Source: Ardenticatenales bacterium
GTDB taxonomy: Bacteria > Chloroflexota > Anaerolineae > Promineifilales > UBA4811
Direction of reading: 5' to 3'
NCBI GenBank assembly: GCA_013139935.1
Contig: WSZX01000011.1
Coordinates: 1-9,996 of the forward strand
DNA: 9,996 nt
The first letter of the stretch is position 1; every line of letters starts with the position of its first letter. Position numbers and translations under genes: made by a program. The notes under the pieces are model-generated. The model was given only the letters and a program-made list of their open reading frames with translations. It did no database searches and was not told where the DNA came from. Below are positions 1 through 5,719 of this stretch, in pieces.

Positions 1-1223
1 TGCAGATAAGGGATCTGAAAAACGATCAGATCACCGGCCTGGTGGTGCTGGGACACAAATGCGGCCGCGGATCGGAAATCGGCGCGTACAGGGGTCCCCC
101 ACTGATGGCCGATGCCTATCAACCCGACGGTGACCAGCCCGGCTGTTCCTGCGAGGGCAGCCAGCTGGCCCACCCGCCCCCGGCGCGCCAAGCGTGCCAA
201 GCCAGCGGCCGCAAGGAGCAGCCAAGCAGGAAGGGTCCAGATCAAGTATCGCTCGGTGAACAACGGCCGGTTGGATGAGACCACCCAAAGGGCCAGCAGC
301 GGGGCGCCTGCCCAACAGACCAGCCCGGCGGCGGCCGGTTTTTTCGCCAGGAGCACGCCGGCCGTCATCGAACCCAACAGCAGCACGAGGGGGAGTCCGG
401 CGGGCCAGCCAACTATTCCTCGACTGAACACCTCGCCCAATCGCTGCCCCATGGATAGCAGGGGGACAAACGGAAAGCCGGTCTCGGCAGGCTCAGCAAG
501 CTGGGGCCACTGCCACAGGAAGAGCGGGAGGTAGGGCACAGTGAGAAGTCCGGCCGAGACCCACGCTGCGGCGGAGCGTAGGGCGCGCGGGTAGAGCAGC
601 AGGGCCAGCACCGCCTGGACCGGCAAGAGCAGGGGCGTGAGAATGTGGGTGTAGAAAAGCAGGGTGGTGACCACAACATAGCCCAGCCAGAGGCGCTTGC
701 GGGCGGACGCACAAGCTCTCAGCAGCAGGTAGGTGGACAGCAGCGCCATAGCGGTGATGAGGGTGTACATCTTTCCCTCACCCGCGTACCAGGCGAGGTA
801 CGGATTCACGGCCGCCAGCAGTGCGGTCAGCCGGCCAGCCAGGCTCCCAAGGAGATGGGTGGCCAGGGTATAGGCCAGTGCCACCACAGCTACGCCGGCC
901 AAGGTCGAAGGAAGACGCAAGGCCAGTTCGCTCCGCCCGGCCAGCAAGAGCCATGGCTCCAACGACCAGAAATAGAGCGGTCCATTCCACCCTGGTCGGG
1001 TCAGAAAAGCGGCCAACTCACGGATTGCGGCCGGTACCGTATTGCTCTCGGACAGGCTCCTCCAGATATCGGCTGCAAAACGAATGGAGTCTACTTCGTC
1101 ACGCCACAGGCTTTCGCGGGTGATTCCAGAGAGGTGGAGACAGCAGGAGAGGAGCAGTAGCGCGACGAGCAGCCACAGGGGAGAGCGATGGACACGGTCG
1201 GCCGGCAACCAGCGGGTGTTCAT
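1..1223 (-). CDS. GT-C fold (GT39/ArnT-like) membrane glycosyltransferase, partial (C-terminus beyond left edge)
   Basis: I translated this frame directly: it is open for 407 codons from ATG at 1223 to the window edge, and an in-frame TAA lies 7-9 bases upstream of the ATG, so the N-terminus is fixed. The protein is strongly hydrophobic, with a first transmembrane helix at about residues 16-32, then a luminal loop with WRDEVDS (39-45), whose Asp-Glu pair (42-43) matches the acidic motif of the first loop of GT-C enzymes. Further family-like features are GPLYFW (81-86), NPYLAWYAGEGKMYTL (140-155), many helices, and TERYLIWTLPAWLLL (323-337), like the RY(L)xxxLP segment of PMT_2/ArnT-like proteins. 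Such enzymes move a sugar from a polyprenyl-phosphate carrier on the outer face of the membrane; donor and acceptor cannot be told here. There is no clear Shine-Dalgarno. It lies 82 bp downstream of the small membrane gene and probably shares its promoter. The family is well supported, the exact function is not. Confidence 0.8.
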   Translation of the reverse strand, partial: MNTRWLPADRVHRSPLWLLVALLLLSCCLHLSGITRESLWRDEVDSIRFAADIWRSLSESNTVPAAIRELAAFLTRPGWNGPLYFWSLEPWLLLAGRSELALRLPSTLAGVAVVALAYTLATHLLGSLAGRLTALLAAVNPYLAWYAGEGKMYTLITAMALLSTYLLLRACASARKRLWLGYVVVTTLLFYTHILTPLLLPVQAVLALLLYPRALRSAAAWVSAGLLTVPYLPLFLWQWPQLAEPAETGFPFVPLLSMGQRLGEVFSRGIVGWPAGLPLVLLLGSMTAGVLLAKKPAAAGLVCWAGAPLLALWVVSSNRPLFTERYLIWTLPAWLLLAAAGLARLARRGRVGQLAALAGTAGLVTVGLIGIGHQWGTPVRADFRSAAAFVSQHHQAGDLIVFQIPYL

Positions 1224-1305
1224 GGTTGGCGGTTACTCGGCACGACAAGCGGGCGCCGCGCATGGTGCGCAGCCCCAACCTGAATGGGCGGGAGAGCGCT
1301 ACCGT

Positions 1306-1512
1306 CTAGAAAGGAAGCGCAACCACATCAAGCGCCAACAGGCAGAGAGAGCCCAACACAAGAACGTTCAGGAACAGCATGAGCGCCAGGATGAACCGTT
1401 GCGCCGGCGTGATGGCTTGCCATGCCTTCCCCATGCCCCCTTTGGCCTCAAGCGTTTCCTCTCGTTCCTCCGCCGCCGAACTTGAGCGACGAAGCTGGTC
1501 ATAATCCAACAT
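1306..1512 (-). CDS. Small single-helix membrane protein (68 aa), function unknown
   Basis: A complete ORF of 68 residues. ATG at 1512 is preceded by a strong purine-rich ribosome-binding site (GGAGGAGGAG, minus strand 1529-1520) with 7 bases between its last GGAG and the ATG. The N-terminal half is polar and charged (MLDYDQLRRSSSAAEEREET), followed by a linker and TPAQRF, then one transmembrane helix at about residues 40-62 and a very short tail. There is no signal-peptide cleavage site, so it is probably an N-in anchored protein. From memory, similar short proteins with a PAQRF-type segment before a single helix occur in Chloroflexota genomes, but I know of no assigned role. A near-consensus promoter lies about 60 bp upstream (1571-1599). 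The gene precedes the glycosyltransferase in the same direction, so it could be an accessory subunit or an unrelated passenger. Confidence 0.75.
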   Translation of the reverse strand: MLDYDQLRRSSSAAEEREETLEAKGGMGKAWQAITPAQRFILALMLFLNVLVLGSLCLLALDVVALPF

Positions 1513-1519
1513 TGTCTAT

Positions 1520-1529
1520 CTCCTCCTCC
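1520..1529 (-). promoter_or_regulatory. Strong ribosome-binding site of the small membrane gene
   Basis: GGAGGAGGAG on the minus strand offers two overlapping GGAGG-type registers; the last GGAG is 7 bases from ATG 1512. It is the strongest Shine-Dalgarno sequence in the window and supports this short ORF being a translated gene. Confidence 0.75.
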
Positions 1530-1570
1530 AGCCGCCTCCCTGAGGATGATGCTCATCTGATTCAGGGCTG

Positions 1571-1599
1571 ATGATACGGCGAATTGATAGGTATGTCAA
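1571..1599 (-). promoter_or_regulatory. Near-consensus sigma-70-type promoter for small membrane gene and glycosyltransferase
   Basis: On the minus strand, TTGACA (1599-1594), a 17-base spacer and TATCAT (1576-1571) match the primary-sigma consensus at 6/6 and 5/6 positions with optimal spacing. Transcription would start near 1564, giving a leader of about 50 nt before ATG 1512. The -35 box overlaps the birA stop codon (TGA, 1598-1596), so the two downstream genes should have a transcription start separate from birA. Seen directly; activity is inferred. Confidence 0.7.
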
Positions 1600-2465
1600 G
1601 TCGCTGTCCTTGCGCCGGGCTGCAAAGTGACATCTCCTGCCGATACAAGGTGCAAGTTCCCTGCCAGATCCCGCACCCATAATGCGCCATCCGGATTCAC
1701 GTCCTCTGCCACACCAGAAAGCCGCTCACCAGAAACGGTCACCGTCACTTGATGCCCCAGGGTGACCAGCCGCTGACGCCAGTCGCTGTAAATCTTCCCA
1801 CCGGCCACCTGCCCATAGCGCGATTCGATCTGCTCCAGGGTGGCCAGCAACAGGGAAACTCGATCCACCGGCCGGCTCAACTCTGCCAGCAAGCTGGTCG
1901 CCGGCGTCATCACAGGTCCGAGTGCGGCCGGATCTACGTTGACGTTTATTCCCATTCCCACAATGACAGCGGTGAGCTCTGTTCCCGCCACTATGGTCTC
2001 GGTCAGGATCCCAGCGAGTTTCCGGTGGTGCGCTGCACCTTGACCCTGCGAGAAGGGCGCGCGGGATCGCCGGTGGGGTGATGGATGTCCAGCAACGACG
2101 AGATCGTTGGGCCATTTGATGCCCACGTGTAGATCGGTTTCCGATAGGATGGCCTCGGCGATGGCTATGCTGCAGAGCATGGTGAGGCGCACGGCCTGGG
2201 CGGGCGGCAACGAGGGGCGGAAGACCAGCGACATCAGCAGGCAGAGGTTGGGCGGGGCATTCCAACGCCGGCCCAGTCGTCCCCGGCCGGCGGTTTGCTC
2301 GCCGGCAATTACGAGCGTTCCTTCCGGAGCACCGGCGGCCGCGAGCCTTTTTGCCTCGTCGTTGGTCGAGCCGACCGAGGTGAAATAGTGGAGCTGCTGG
2401 CCCATCACCCGGGTGGTCAATCTGGCCTGAATCTGTTCGACAGGGAGCGGTGGCGACTCCATCAT
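1596..2465 (-). CDS. birA: Biotin--[acetyl-CoA-carboxylase] ligase (group I, no HTH domain)
   Basis: This enzyme activates biotin with ATP to biotinyl-5'-AMP and attaches it to the acceptor lysine of biotin carboxyl carrier proteins. From ATG 2465 it has 289 residues. The catalytic-domain motifs appear in order: STNDEAK (33-39), GRGRLGRRW (60-68, the nucleotide/biotin loop), KWPNDL (117-122), KLAGILTE (149-156), GMGINVN (170-176). A small C-terminal beta domain follows from about residue 237. There is no N-terminal helix-turn-helix, so this is the monofunctional class and not a repressor. The frame stays open to about 2717, but those 84 upstream residues look like no ligase, so I start at 2465 (a second ATG at 2462 is equally possible). 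Oddity: about 20 extra residues (roughly 126-147, rich in His, Arg, Ser and Gly) sit between KWPNDLVV and KLAGIL, where most ligases have a 3-5 residue turn. The reading frame is intact on both sides. Confidence 0.93.
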   Translation of the reverse strand: MMESPPLPVEQIQARLTTRVMGQQLHYFTSVGSTNDEAKRLAAAGAPEGTLVIAGEQTAGRGRLGRRWNAPPNLCLLMSLVFRPSLPPAQAVRLTMLCSIAIAEAILSETDLHVGIKWPNDLVVAGHPSPHRRSRAPFSQGQGAAHHRKLAGILTETIVAGTELTAVIVGMGINVNVDPAALGPVMTPATSLLAELSRPVDRVSLLLATLEQIESRYGQVAGGKIYSDWRQRLVTLGHQVTVTVSGERLSGVAEDVNPDGALWVRDLAGNLHLVSAGDVTLQPGARTAT

Positions 2466-2471
2466 CGCCGT

Positions 2472-2499
2472 ATTGTACCTGGGCACGGGCACCGGGCAA
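2472..2499 (-). promoter_or_regulatory. Putative birA promoter giving a leaderless mRNA
   Basis: On the minus strand, TTGCCC (2499-2494), a 16-base spacer and TACAAT (2477-2472) resemble a sigma-70 promoter. Only six bases separate the -10 box from ATG 2465, so the expected transcription start is the A of the start codon. No good Shine-Dalgarno precedes the ATG, which agrees with a leaderless transcript. Confidence 0.45.
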
Positions 2500-2541
2500 G
2501 CGCGGTCCCCACGTATCGTCACCCGTCTGCTCTCGCCCTGA

Positions 2542-2554
2542 CCAACCTGGTTGG
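2542..2554. repeat. 13-bp palindrome in the birA/HIT divergent region
   Basis: CCAACCTGGTTGG is a perfect inverted repeat with 6-bp arms around one base. It lies about 45 bp upstream of the putative birA -35 box and about 150 bp upstream of the HIT promoter. The one-base centre suits a dimeric protein-binding site better than an RNA hairpin. Function is speculative. Confidence 0.3.
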
Positions 2555-2703
2555 CGGGTCCGAACTCGTGGCAGAAGCTCGGATGGGAGGGTGCAGAATA
2601 TTGCCCAGGGAGTCGGTGGCTCACGCCCAACCCCCCCATATCTCCGTTTGCGCGGCGCCCAATACGATCAGGTTGCGCGTATCTCAACACCCTCATGAGA
2701 GCG

Positions 2704-2732
2704 TTGCTTGCCGCCACGTAATGGGGTACAAT
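2704..2732 (+). promoter_or_regulatory. Sigma-70-type promoter of the HIT gene
   Basis: TTGCTT (2704-2709), a 17-base spacer and TACAAT (2727-2732) predict a start near A2739 and a 20-nt leader. That leader contains AAAGGTGG (2748-2755) just before GTG 2759. The arrangement rules against the upstream TTG at 2708 as the start codon, since it would lie inside the promoter. Confidence 0.6.
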
Positions 2733-2758
2733 TTCGCTATCGTCTCCAAAGGTGGCAT

Positions 2759-3262
2759 GTGGAATATCTCTGGACCCCCTGGCGAATGAGTTACATCAAG
2801 ACGCTGAGCGGCGACGCGAAAGAGTGTGTCTTTTGTGCCAAGTTGGACGCAGACGACGAAGCAGAATATGTCTTGCGTCGAGGTGACACCTGTTATGTGG
2901 GTCTCAATGTGTTTCCCTACAACAGCGGGCATATCCTCGTGGTGCCGAATGAGCACGTTGCCTCTATCGAGGGACTCGCGCCGGACTGTTTGCTCGAGAT
3001 GATGACACTGTGCCAACAGGCGTTGGCAGTGTTGCGGGTGGCCTATGCGCCATCCGGTTTCAACATCGGCATTAACCTTGGGAATGTGGCTGGGGCTGGC
3101 CTTCCAGAGCACGTCCATTTGCACGTTGTTCCCCGCTGGTCCGGAGATTCTAACTATATGTCGGTCGTGGGCCGGACCCGGGTCGTTCCCGAACTCTTGG
3201 AGGAGAGCTGGAAGCGGCTTCGAGAGGCGTGGGATCAAGAGTTTCCTCCTCGGCCGAGTTAG
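2759..3262 (+). CDS. HIT-family protein, Ap4A phosphorylase / ATP adenylyltransferase-like
   Basis: A histidine-triad nucleotide-binding protein of 167 residues. The triad HVHLHVV (His118, His120, His122) is intact; the central His is the nucleotidyl acceptor in this family. CVFC (23-26) is a likely half of a zinc site. LWTPWRMSYI (4-13), NVFPYNSGHILVVP (50-63), GFNIGINLG (100-108), EHVHLHVVPRWSGDSN (117-132) and the tail VVPELL closely resemble mycobacterial Rv2613c-type Ap4A phosphorylases. Such enzymes split diadenosine tetraphosphate with phosphate into ATP and ADP. I start at GTG 2759: it has AAAGGTGG six bases upstream, it gives the expected LWTPWRM N-terminus, and a promoter lies just upstream. 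The protein should be cytoplasmic. The stop codon is followed immediately by an intergenic repeat. Activity as a phosphorylase or a hydrolase cannot be decided from sequence alone. Confidence 0.9.
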   Translation: MEYLWTPWRMSYIKTLSGDAKECVFCAKLDADDEAEYVLRRGDTCYVGLNVFPYNSGHILVVPNEHVASIEGLAPDCLLEMMTLCQQALAVLRVAYAPSGFNIGINLGNVAGAGLPEHVHLHVVPRWSGDSNYMSVVGRTRVVPELLEESWKRLREAWDQEFPPRPS

Positions 3263-3355
3263 CACTTGTTAAGAAATAAGTTCCCGGTTTGAATGGTGAA
3301 TCAAGGGCACTCCGCGGCCACAAGAATACCAAGTTGTTCTTGAACAAGTACTTGG
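3260..3355 (+). repeat. Intergenic repeat, copy A (internally shortened)
   Basis: Starts at the HIT stop codon with TAGCACTTG, the same nine bases as at the hbd stop. It contains GAATGGTGAATCA (3291-3303) within a 21-base stretch that matches copy C at 19 positions. It ends with a 41-base block (3315-3355) that matches the end of copy C at 32 of 41 positions. Compared with copies B and C about 57 internal bases are missing. The end block is an imperfect hairpin: CCAAG-TTGTTC, TT loop, GAACAA, a GTA bulge, CTTGG (3329-3355). Confidence 0.7.
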
Positions 3356-3487
3356 TACTGGAGAAGAATAGCTGCCGGTTTTGAATGGAGAATAGAGTGC
3401 AGTGCACTGGGCCATGCCTGGTAGGGGCTACGCTCAGTTAGGGTGTGCGGCAGAGGGTAGAACGGTCACAAGCATGCCAAGTTGTTG
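3350..3487 (+). repeat. Intergenic repeat, copy B (full length, hairpin arm diverged)
   Basis: Begins within the ACTTGG that closes copy A. It contains CCGGTTTTGAATGGAGAAT (3375-3393), a palindromic AGTGCAGTGCACT (3396-3408), a GCTACGCTCAG segment (3426-3436) that matches copy C, and a 24-base block (3463-3486) identical to copy A at 21 positions. The distance from TTTTGAAT to AAGTTG is 100 bases, against 102 in copy C. The right arm of the terminal hairpin has diverged. Confidence 0.65.
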
Positions 3488-3509
3488 GTGGACACCTACG
3501 TGCGATAAC
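3482..3509 (+). promoter_or_regulatory. Weak candidate promoter for hbd
   Basis: TTGTTG (3482-3487), a 16-base spacer and GATAAC (3504-3509) would start transcription near 3516, just ahead of the ribosome-binding site GGAGG. The -35 match is poor and comes from the end of repeat copy B. Read-through from the HIT promoter is an alternative. Confidence 0.25.
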
Positions 3510-3532
3510 GAAATGACGGAGGTATGAATTCA

Positions 3533-4384
3533 ATGATCATCAAAAAGATCGCAGTCATCGGGGCTGGGACGATGGGCAATGGGATTGCCCAATTATCTGC
3601 CACTAGTGGCTACCAGGTAACGATGATTGACGTCCTGCCGGAGGCATTGGAGCGCGGCCAGGCGACGATTTCCAGATCCATCGCCAAGCTGCACGGCAAG
3701 GGGCGCATCGGCGATGAGCAAAAGGCGGCCGCGGAGGCGATTGAGGCGTCGACTGAGCTTGCGGCCGCGGCCGATGCCGACATTGTCATTGAGGCCATTT
3801 TGGAAAAACTCGCTGTCAAGCGTGATGTCTTTGCTGAACTCGACAGGATAACCCGACCAGACGTCATCCTCGCCACCAACACATCCTCCATTTCTATCAC
3901 AGAGATCGCTGCCTGCACCAGCCGGCCGGACAAGGTGGTGGGGATGCACTTTATGAACCCGGTTCCGCTGATGAAGCTGATTGAGGTCATTCGAGGACTG
4001 GTTACCTCTGATGAGACAATGGCGACGGTGGTGGGGCTGAGCGAAGCGCTGGGCAAAACGCCGGTAGAGGCAAAGGATTATCCTGGCTTTATCAGCAACC
4101 GGATTCTCTGTCCCATGATCAACGAGGCGATCTATGCGCTGATGGAAGGGGTGGGGGAGGCGGAGGCGATCGATACGGTGATGAAGCTGGGCATGAATCA
4201 TCCTATGGGTCCGCTGATGTTAGCTGATCTGATTGGTCTGGACGTAGTACTCTTGGTCATGGAAGTCCTGCAAGCGGGACTGGGCGACGATAAATATCGA
4301 CCTTGCCCACTGCTGCGCAAGATGGTGGCGGCCGGGCACCTGGGACGCAAGGCCGGTCGCGGGTTCTACGAGTACCCAGGCTAG
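3533..4384 (+). CDS. hbd: 3-hydroxyacyl-CoA (3-hydroxybutyryl-CoA) dehydrogenase
   Basis: A soluble NAD(P)-dependent enzyme that interconverts acetoacetyl-CoA/3-ketoacyl-CoA and (S)-3-hydroxyacyl-CoA in beta-oxidation or butyrate-type synthesis. The 283-residue product has the normal family length. The Rossmann domain shows GAGTMGNGIAQ (10-20) with Asp33 as the likely adenosine-ribose ligand, which suggests NAD. Catalytic residues by spacing against the human enzyme are Ser118, His139, Glu151 and Asn189, all present. The family signature KDYPGFISNRIL (181-192) and a helical C-terminal dimerisation domain are complete, ending GRKAGRGFYEYPG. I start at ATG 3533, ten bases after GGAGG (3518-3522). 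The in-frame ATG at 3524 is nearly touching the Shine-Dalgarno and would add only three residues. Its partner acyl-CoA dehydrogenase follows 171 bp downstream. It is a stand-alone dehydrogenase, not fused to an enoyl-CoA hydratase. Confidence 0.94.
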   Translation: MIIKKIAVIGAGTMGNGIAQLSATSGYQVTMIDVLPEALERGQATISRSIAKLHGKGRIGDEQKAAAEAIEASTELAAAADADIVIEAILEKLAVKRDVFAELDRITRPDVILATNTSSISITEIAACTSRPDKVVGMHFMNPVPLMKLIEVIRGLVTSDETMATVVGLSEALGKTPVEAKDYPGFISNRILCPMINEAIYALMEGVGEAEAIDTVMKLGMNHPMGPLMLADLIGLDVVLLVMEVLQAGLGDDKYRPCPLLRKMVAAGHLGRKAGRGFYEYPG

Positions 4385-4520
4385 CACTTGGTGTTTTGAA
4401 TGGTGAATCAGGTGCACTGCACTGTGGTGTATGCTCAGCATGGGCCACGCCCATCTTGGGCGGGCAGCACAGCGCAGAAGGGCTACTAGGATGCAAAGTT
4501 GTTTTCGAACAAGAACTTGG
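4382..4520 (+). repeat. Intergenic repeat, copy C (full length)
   Basis: Begins at the hbd stop codon with TAGCACTTG. It contains TTTTGAATGGTGAATCAGG (4394-4412), the palindrome GTGCACTGCAC (4412-4422; the reverse complement of the copy B sequence, only the centre base differing), TATGCTCAG, a separate perfect hairpin CGCCCA-TCT-TGGGCG (4448-4462), and the conserved end block at 4480-4520. In the end block the AAGTTGTT / AACAA-GAA-CTT pairing is kept despite base changes. It fills most of the spacer between hbd and the acyl-CoA dehydrogenase. Confidence 0.7.
4448..4462. repeat. Short perfect hairpin inside repeat copy C
   Basis: CGCCCA-TCT-TGGGCG has a 6-bp GC-rich stem. It is not followed by a T-run on either strand, so it is not called as an intrinsic terminator. 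It could attenuate transcription or stabilise an mRNA end between hbd and the acyl-CoA dehydrogenase. Confidence 0.35.
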
Positions 4521-4558
4521 GGTGGGACGATTCCCGGCCTCGAACGGAGATTAGAATG
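4515..4558 (+). repeat. Degenerate repeat copy D, containing the RBS and start of the acyl-CoA dehydrogenase
   Basis: After the ACTTGG of copy C comes TTCCCGGCCTCGAACGGAG, the counterpart of TTCCCGGTTTGAATGGTG in copy A. GAACGGAGATTAGAATGGAT (4542-4561) matches copy B (3384-3403) at 15 of 20 positions. GGAG at 4546-4549 is the ribosome-binding site for ATG 4556, so a repeat-derived sequence appears to serve as translation initiation signal. Confidence 0.45.
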
Positions 4559-5719
4559 GATCTGCAACTAACCGAAGAGCATATCATGATCCGCGACCAG
4601 GCGCGCAAGTTCGCGCAGGAGGTCATTGCGCCGGTGGCCGAACACCATGACTTGACCGGTGAGTTCCCTGTCGAAAGCGTCAAACAGATGGGTGAGCTGG
4701 GACTGATGGGCATTGAGGTCCCAGAGGAGTACGGCGGGGCAGAGATGGATGCCATTTCGTATGTGTTGGCCATGGAAGAGATCTCCAAGGCTGACGCCGC
4801 CCACGGTGTGATCATGTCGGTCAACAACTCGCTGTTTTGCCACGGTATTCTTCGCTTTGGCACCGAGGAGCAGAAGAAAAAGTATGTTGAGCCGGTAGCC
4901 TCTGGCGAGGCGATCGGCGCATATGCACTCACCGAGCCAACGTCGGGCTCTGATGCCGGCAGCATGAAAAGCCGGGCAGTCCTGAGCGAGGATGGCACGC
5001 GTTATACGCTCAACGGCCGGAAATCTTGGATCACCAGCGGCCCGGTGGCGGACGTGATGGTTGTCTTTGTCATGACCGATCCGGAAAAGCGGAATCGGGG
5101 AATCACCGCATTCATCATCGAGACCGACATGCCGGGCTTTGCGGTCGGCAAGACCGAGCCCAAGCTCGGCATCCGTGCCAGCGCCACGTGCGAGATCACG
5201 ATGGAGAACCTGCGGTGTCCAGTAGAGAATCGGTTGGGGGCCGAGGGGCAGGGGTTCAAGATGGCCATGGTGGTGCTGGATGCCGGCCGGATTGGCATTG
5301 CGTCCCAGGCGCTAGGGATTGCCGAGGCTGCCTACCAGGCGAGCCTGCAGTACGCCCGCGAGCGAGAGGCGTTTGGCAGATTCATTGGTCAGTTTCAGAT
5401 GATTCAGCAAAAGTTGGCAGACATGAGAACCCGCATCGAGGCTTCCCGGCTCCTTGTCTACAGCGCGGCGCTGGCCAAGGAGCGGGCCAAAGCGACCGGC
5501 GGGCGGTACACGCTGGAAGCGGCGATGGCAAAGCTCTTTGCCAGCGAGACAGCCATGTGGGTCGCCACCCAAGCGGTTCAGATTCACGGTGGAATGGGCT
5601 ACAGCAAAGAGCTGCCTGTCGAACGGTATTTCCGGGACGCCAAGATCACCGAGATATACGAAGGAACCAGCGAGATACAGCGCATGGTCATTGCCCGTTC
5701 CGAAACCGGGCTGAGATAG
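4556..5719 (+). CDS. Acyl-CoA dehydrogenase (short-chain/butyryl-CoA type)
   Basis: An FAD flavoenzyme that introduces the 2,3-double bond into acyl-CoA, passing electrons to electron-transfer flavoprotein; the reverse direction serves butyrate formation. It has 387 residues, normal for the family. Visible signatures: YALTEPTSGSDAGS (123-136, flavin and substrate contact), WITSGPVADVMVVFV (158-172), KLGIRASATCEI (203-214), the helical C-terminal domain with FGRFIGQFQMIQQKLADM (273-290), and QIHGGMGYSKELPVERYFRDAKITEIYEGTSEIQ (342-375) with the catalytic base Glu369 in IYEGT. ATG 4556 follows GGAG with six bases between. Together with hbd it forms two steps of one four-carbon or fatty-acid CoA route; thiolase, enoyl-CoA hydratase and ETF genes are not in the window. 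Chain-length preference cannot be read safely from sequence, so I give no symbol such as bcd. Confidence 0.92.
   Translation: MDLQLTEEHIMIRDQARKFAQEVIAPVAEHHDLTGEFPVESVKQMGELGLMGIEVPEEYGGAEMDAISYVLAMEEISKADAAHGVIMSVNNSLFCHGILRFGTEEQKKKYVEPVASGEAIGAYALTEPTSGSDAGSMKSRAVLSEDGTRYTLNGRKSWITSGPVADVMVVFVMTDPEKRNRGITAFIIETDMPGFAVGKTEPKLGIRASATCEITMENLRCPVENRLGAEGQGFKMAMVVLDAGRIGIASQALGIAEAAYQASLQYAREREAFGRFIGQFQMIQQKLADMRTRIEASRLLVYSAALAKERAKATGGRYTLEAAMAKLFASETAMWVATQAVQIHGGMGYSKELPVERYFRDAKITEIYEGTSEIQRMVIARSETGLR

Larger units (their letters stand above)
2466..2758. other. Divergent intergenic region between birA and the HIT gene
   Basis: This 293-bp region holds no convincing gene; the open frames crossing it extend birA or run antisense to it. 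It carries outward-facing promoter-like sequences at each end (2472-2499 minus, 2704-2732 plus) and a perfect 13-bp palindrome, CCAACC-T-GGTTGG, at 2542-2554. I checked for tRNA-like features and recognisable riboswitch cores and saw none. Confidence 0.6.

Noticed and set aside
645..1160. 171-codon plus-strand open frame
   Set aside because: It is antisense to the glycosyltransferase, whose frame is open throughout and has membrane-protein composition and GT-C motifs; the antisense product shows no recognisable domain.
1726..2499. 257-codon minus-strand open frame overlapping birA
   Set aside because: It is another frame of the biotin ligase region, with Arg/Gly/Pro-rich low-information sequence typical of a GC-rich shadow frame.
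2466..2717. 84-residue N-terminal extension of birA
   Set aside because: The frame is open, but the residues do not resemble a helix-turn-helix or ligase, and the putative birA promoter lies inside it.
2693..3265. 190-codon minus-strand frame opposite the HIT gene
   Set aside because: The plus-strand HIT frame has the complete histidine triad, a promoter and a ribosome-binding site; the minus frame has none of these.
3397..3441. Short leader ORF starting at GTG in repeat copy B, with a similar frame in copy C
   Set aside because: The two frames share only the first few residues, differ in length and show no coding signal beyond a repeat-derived ribosome-binding-like sequence.
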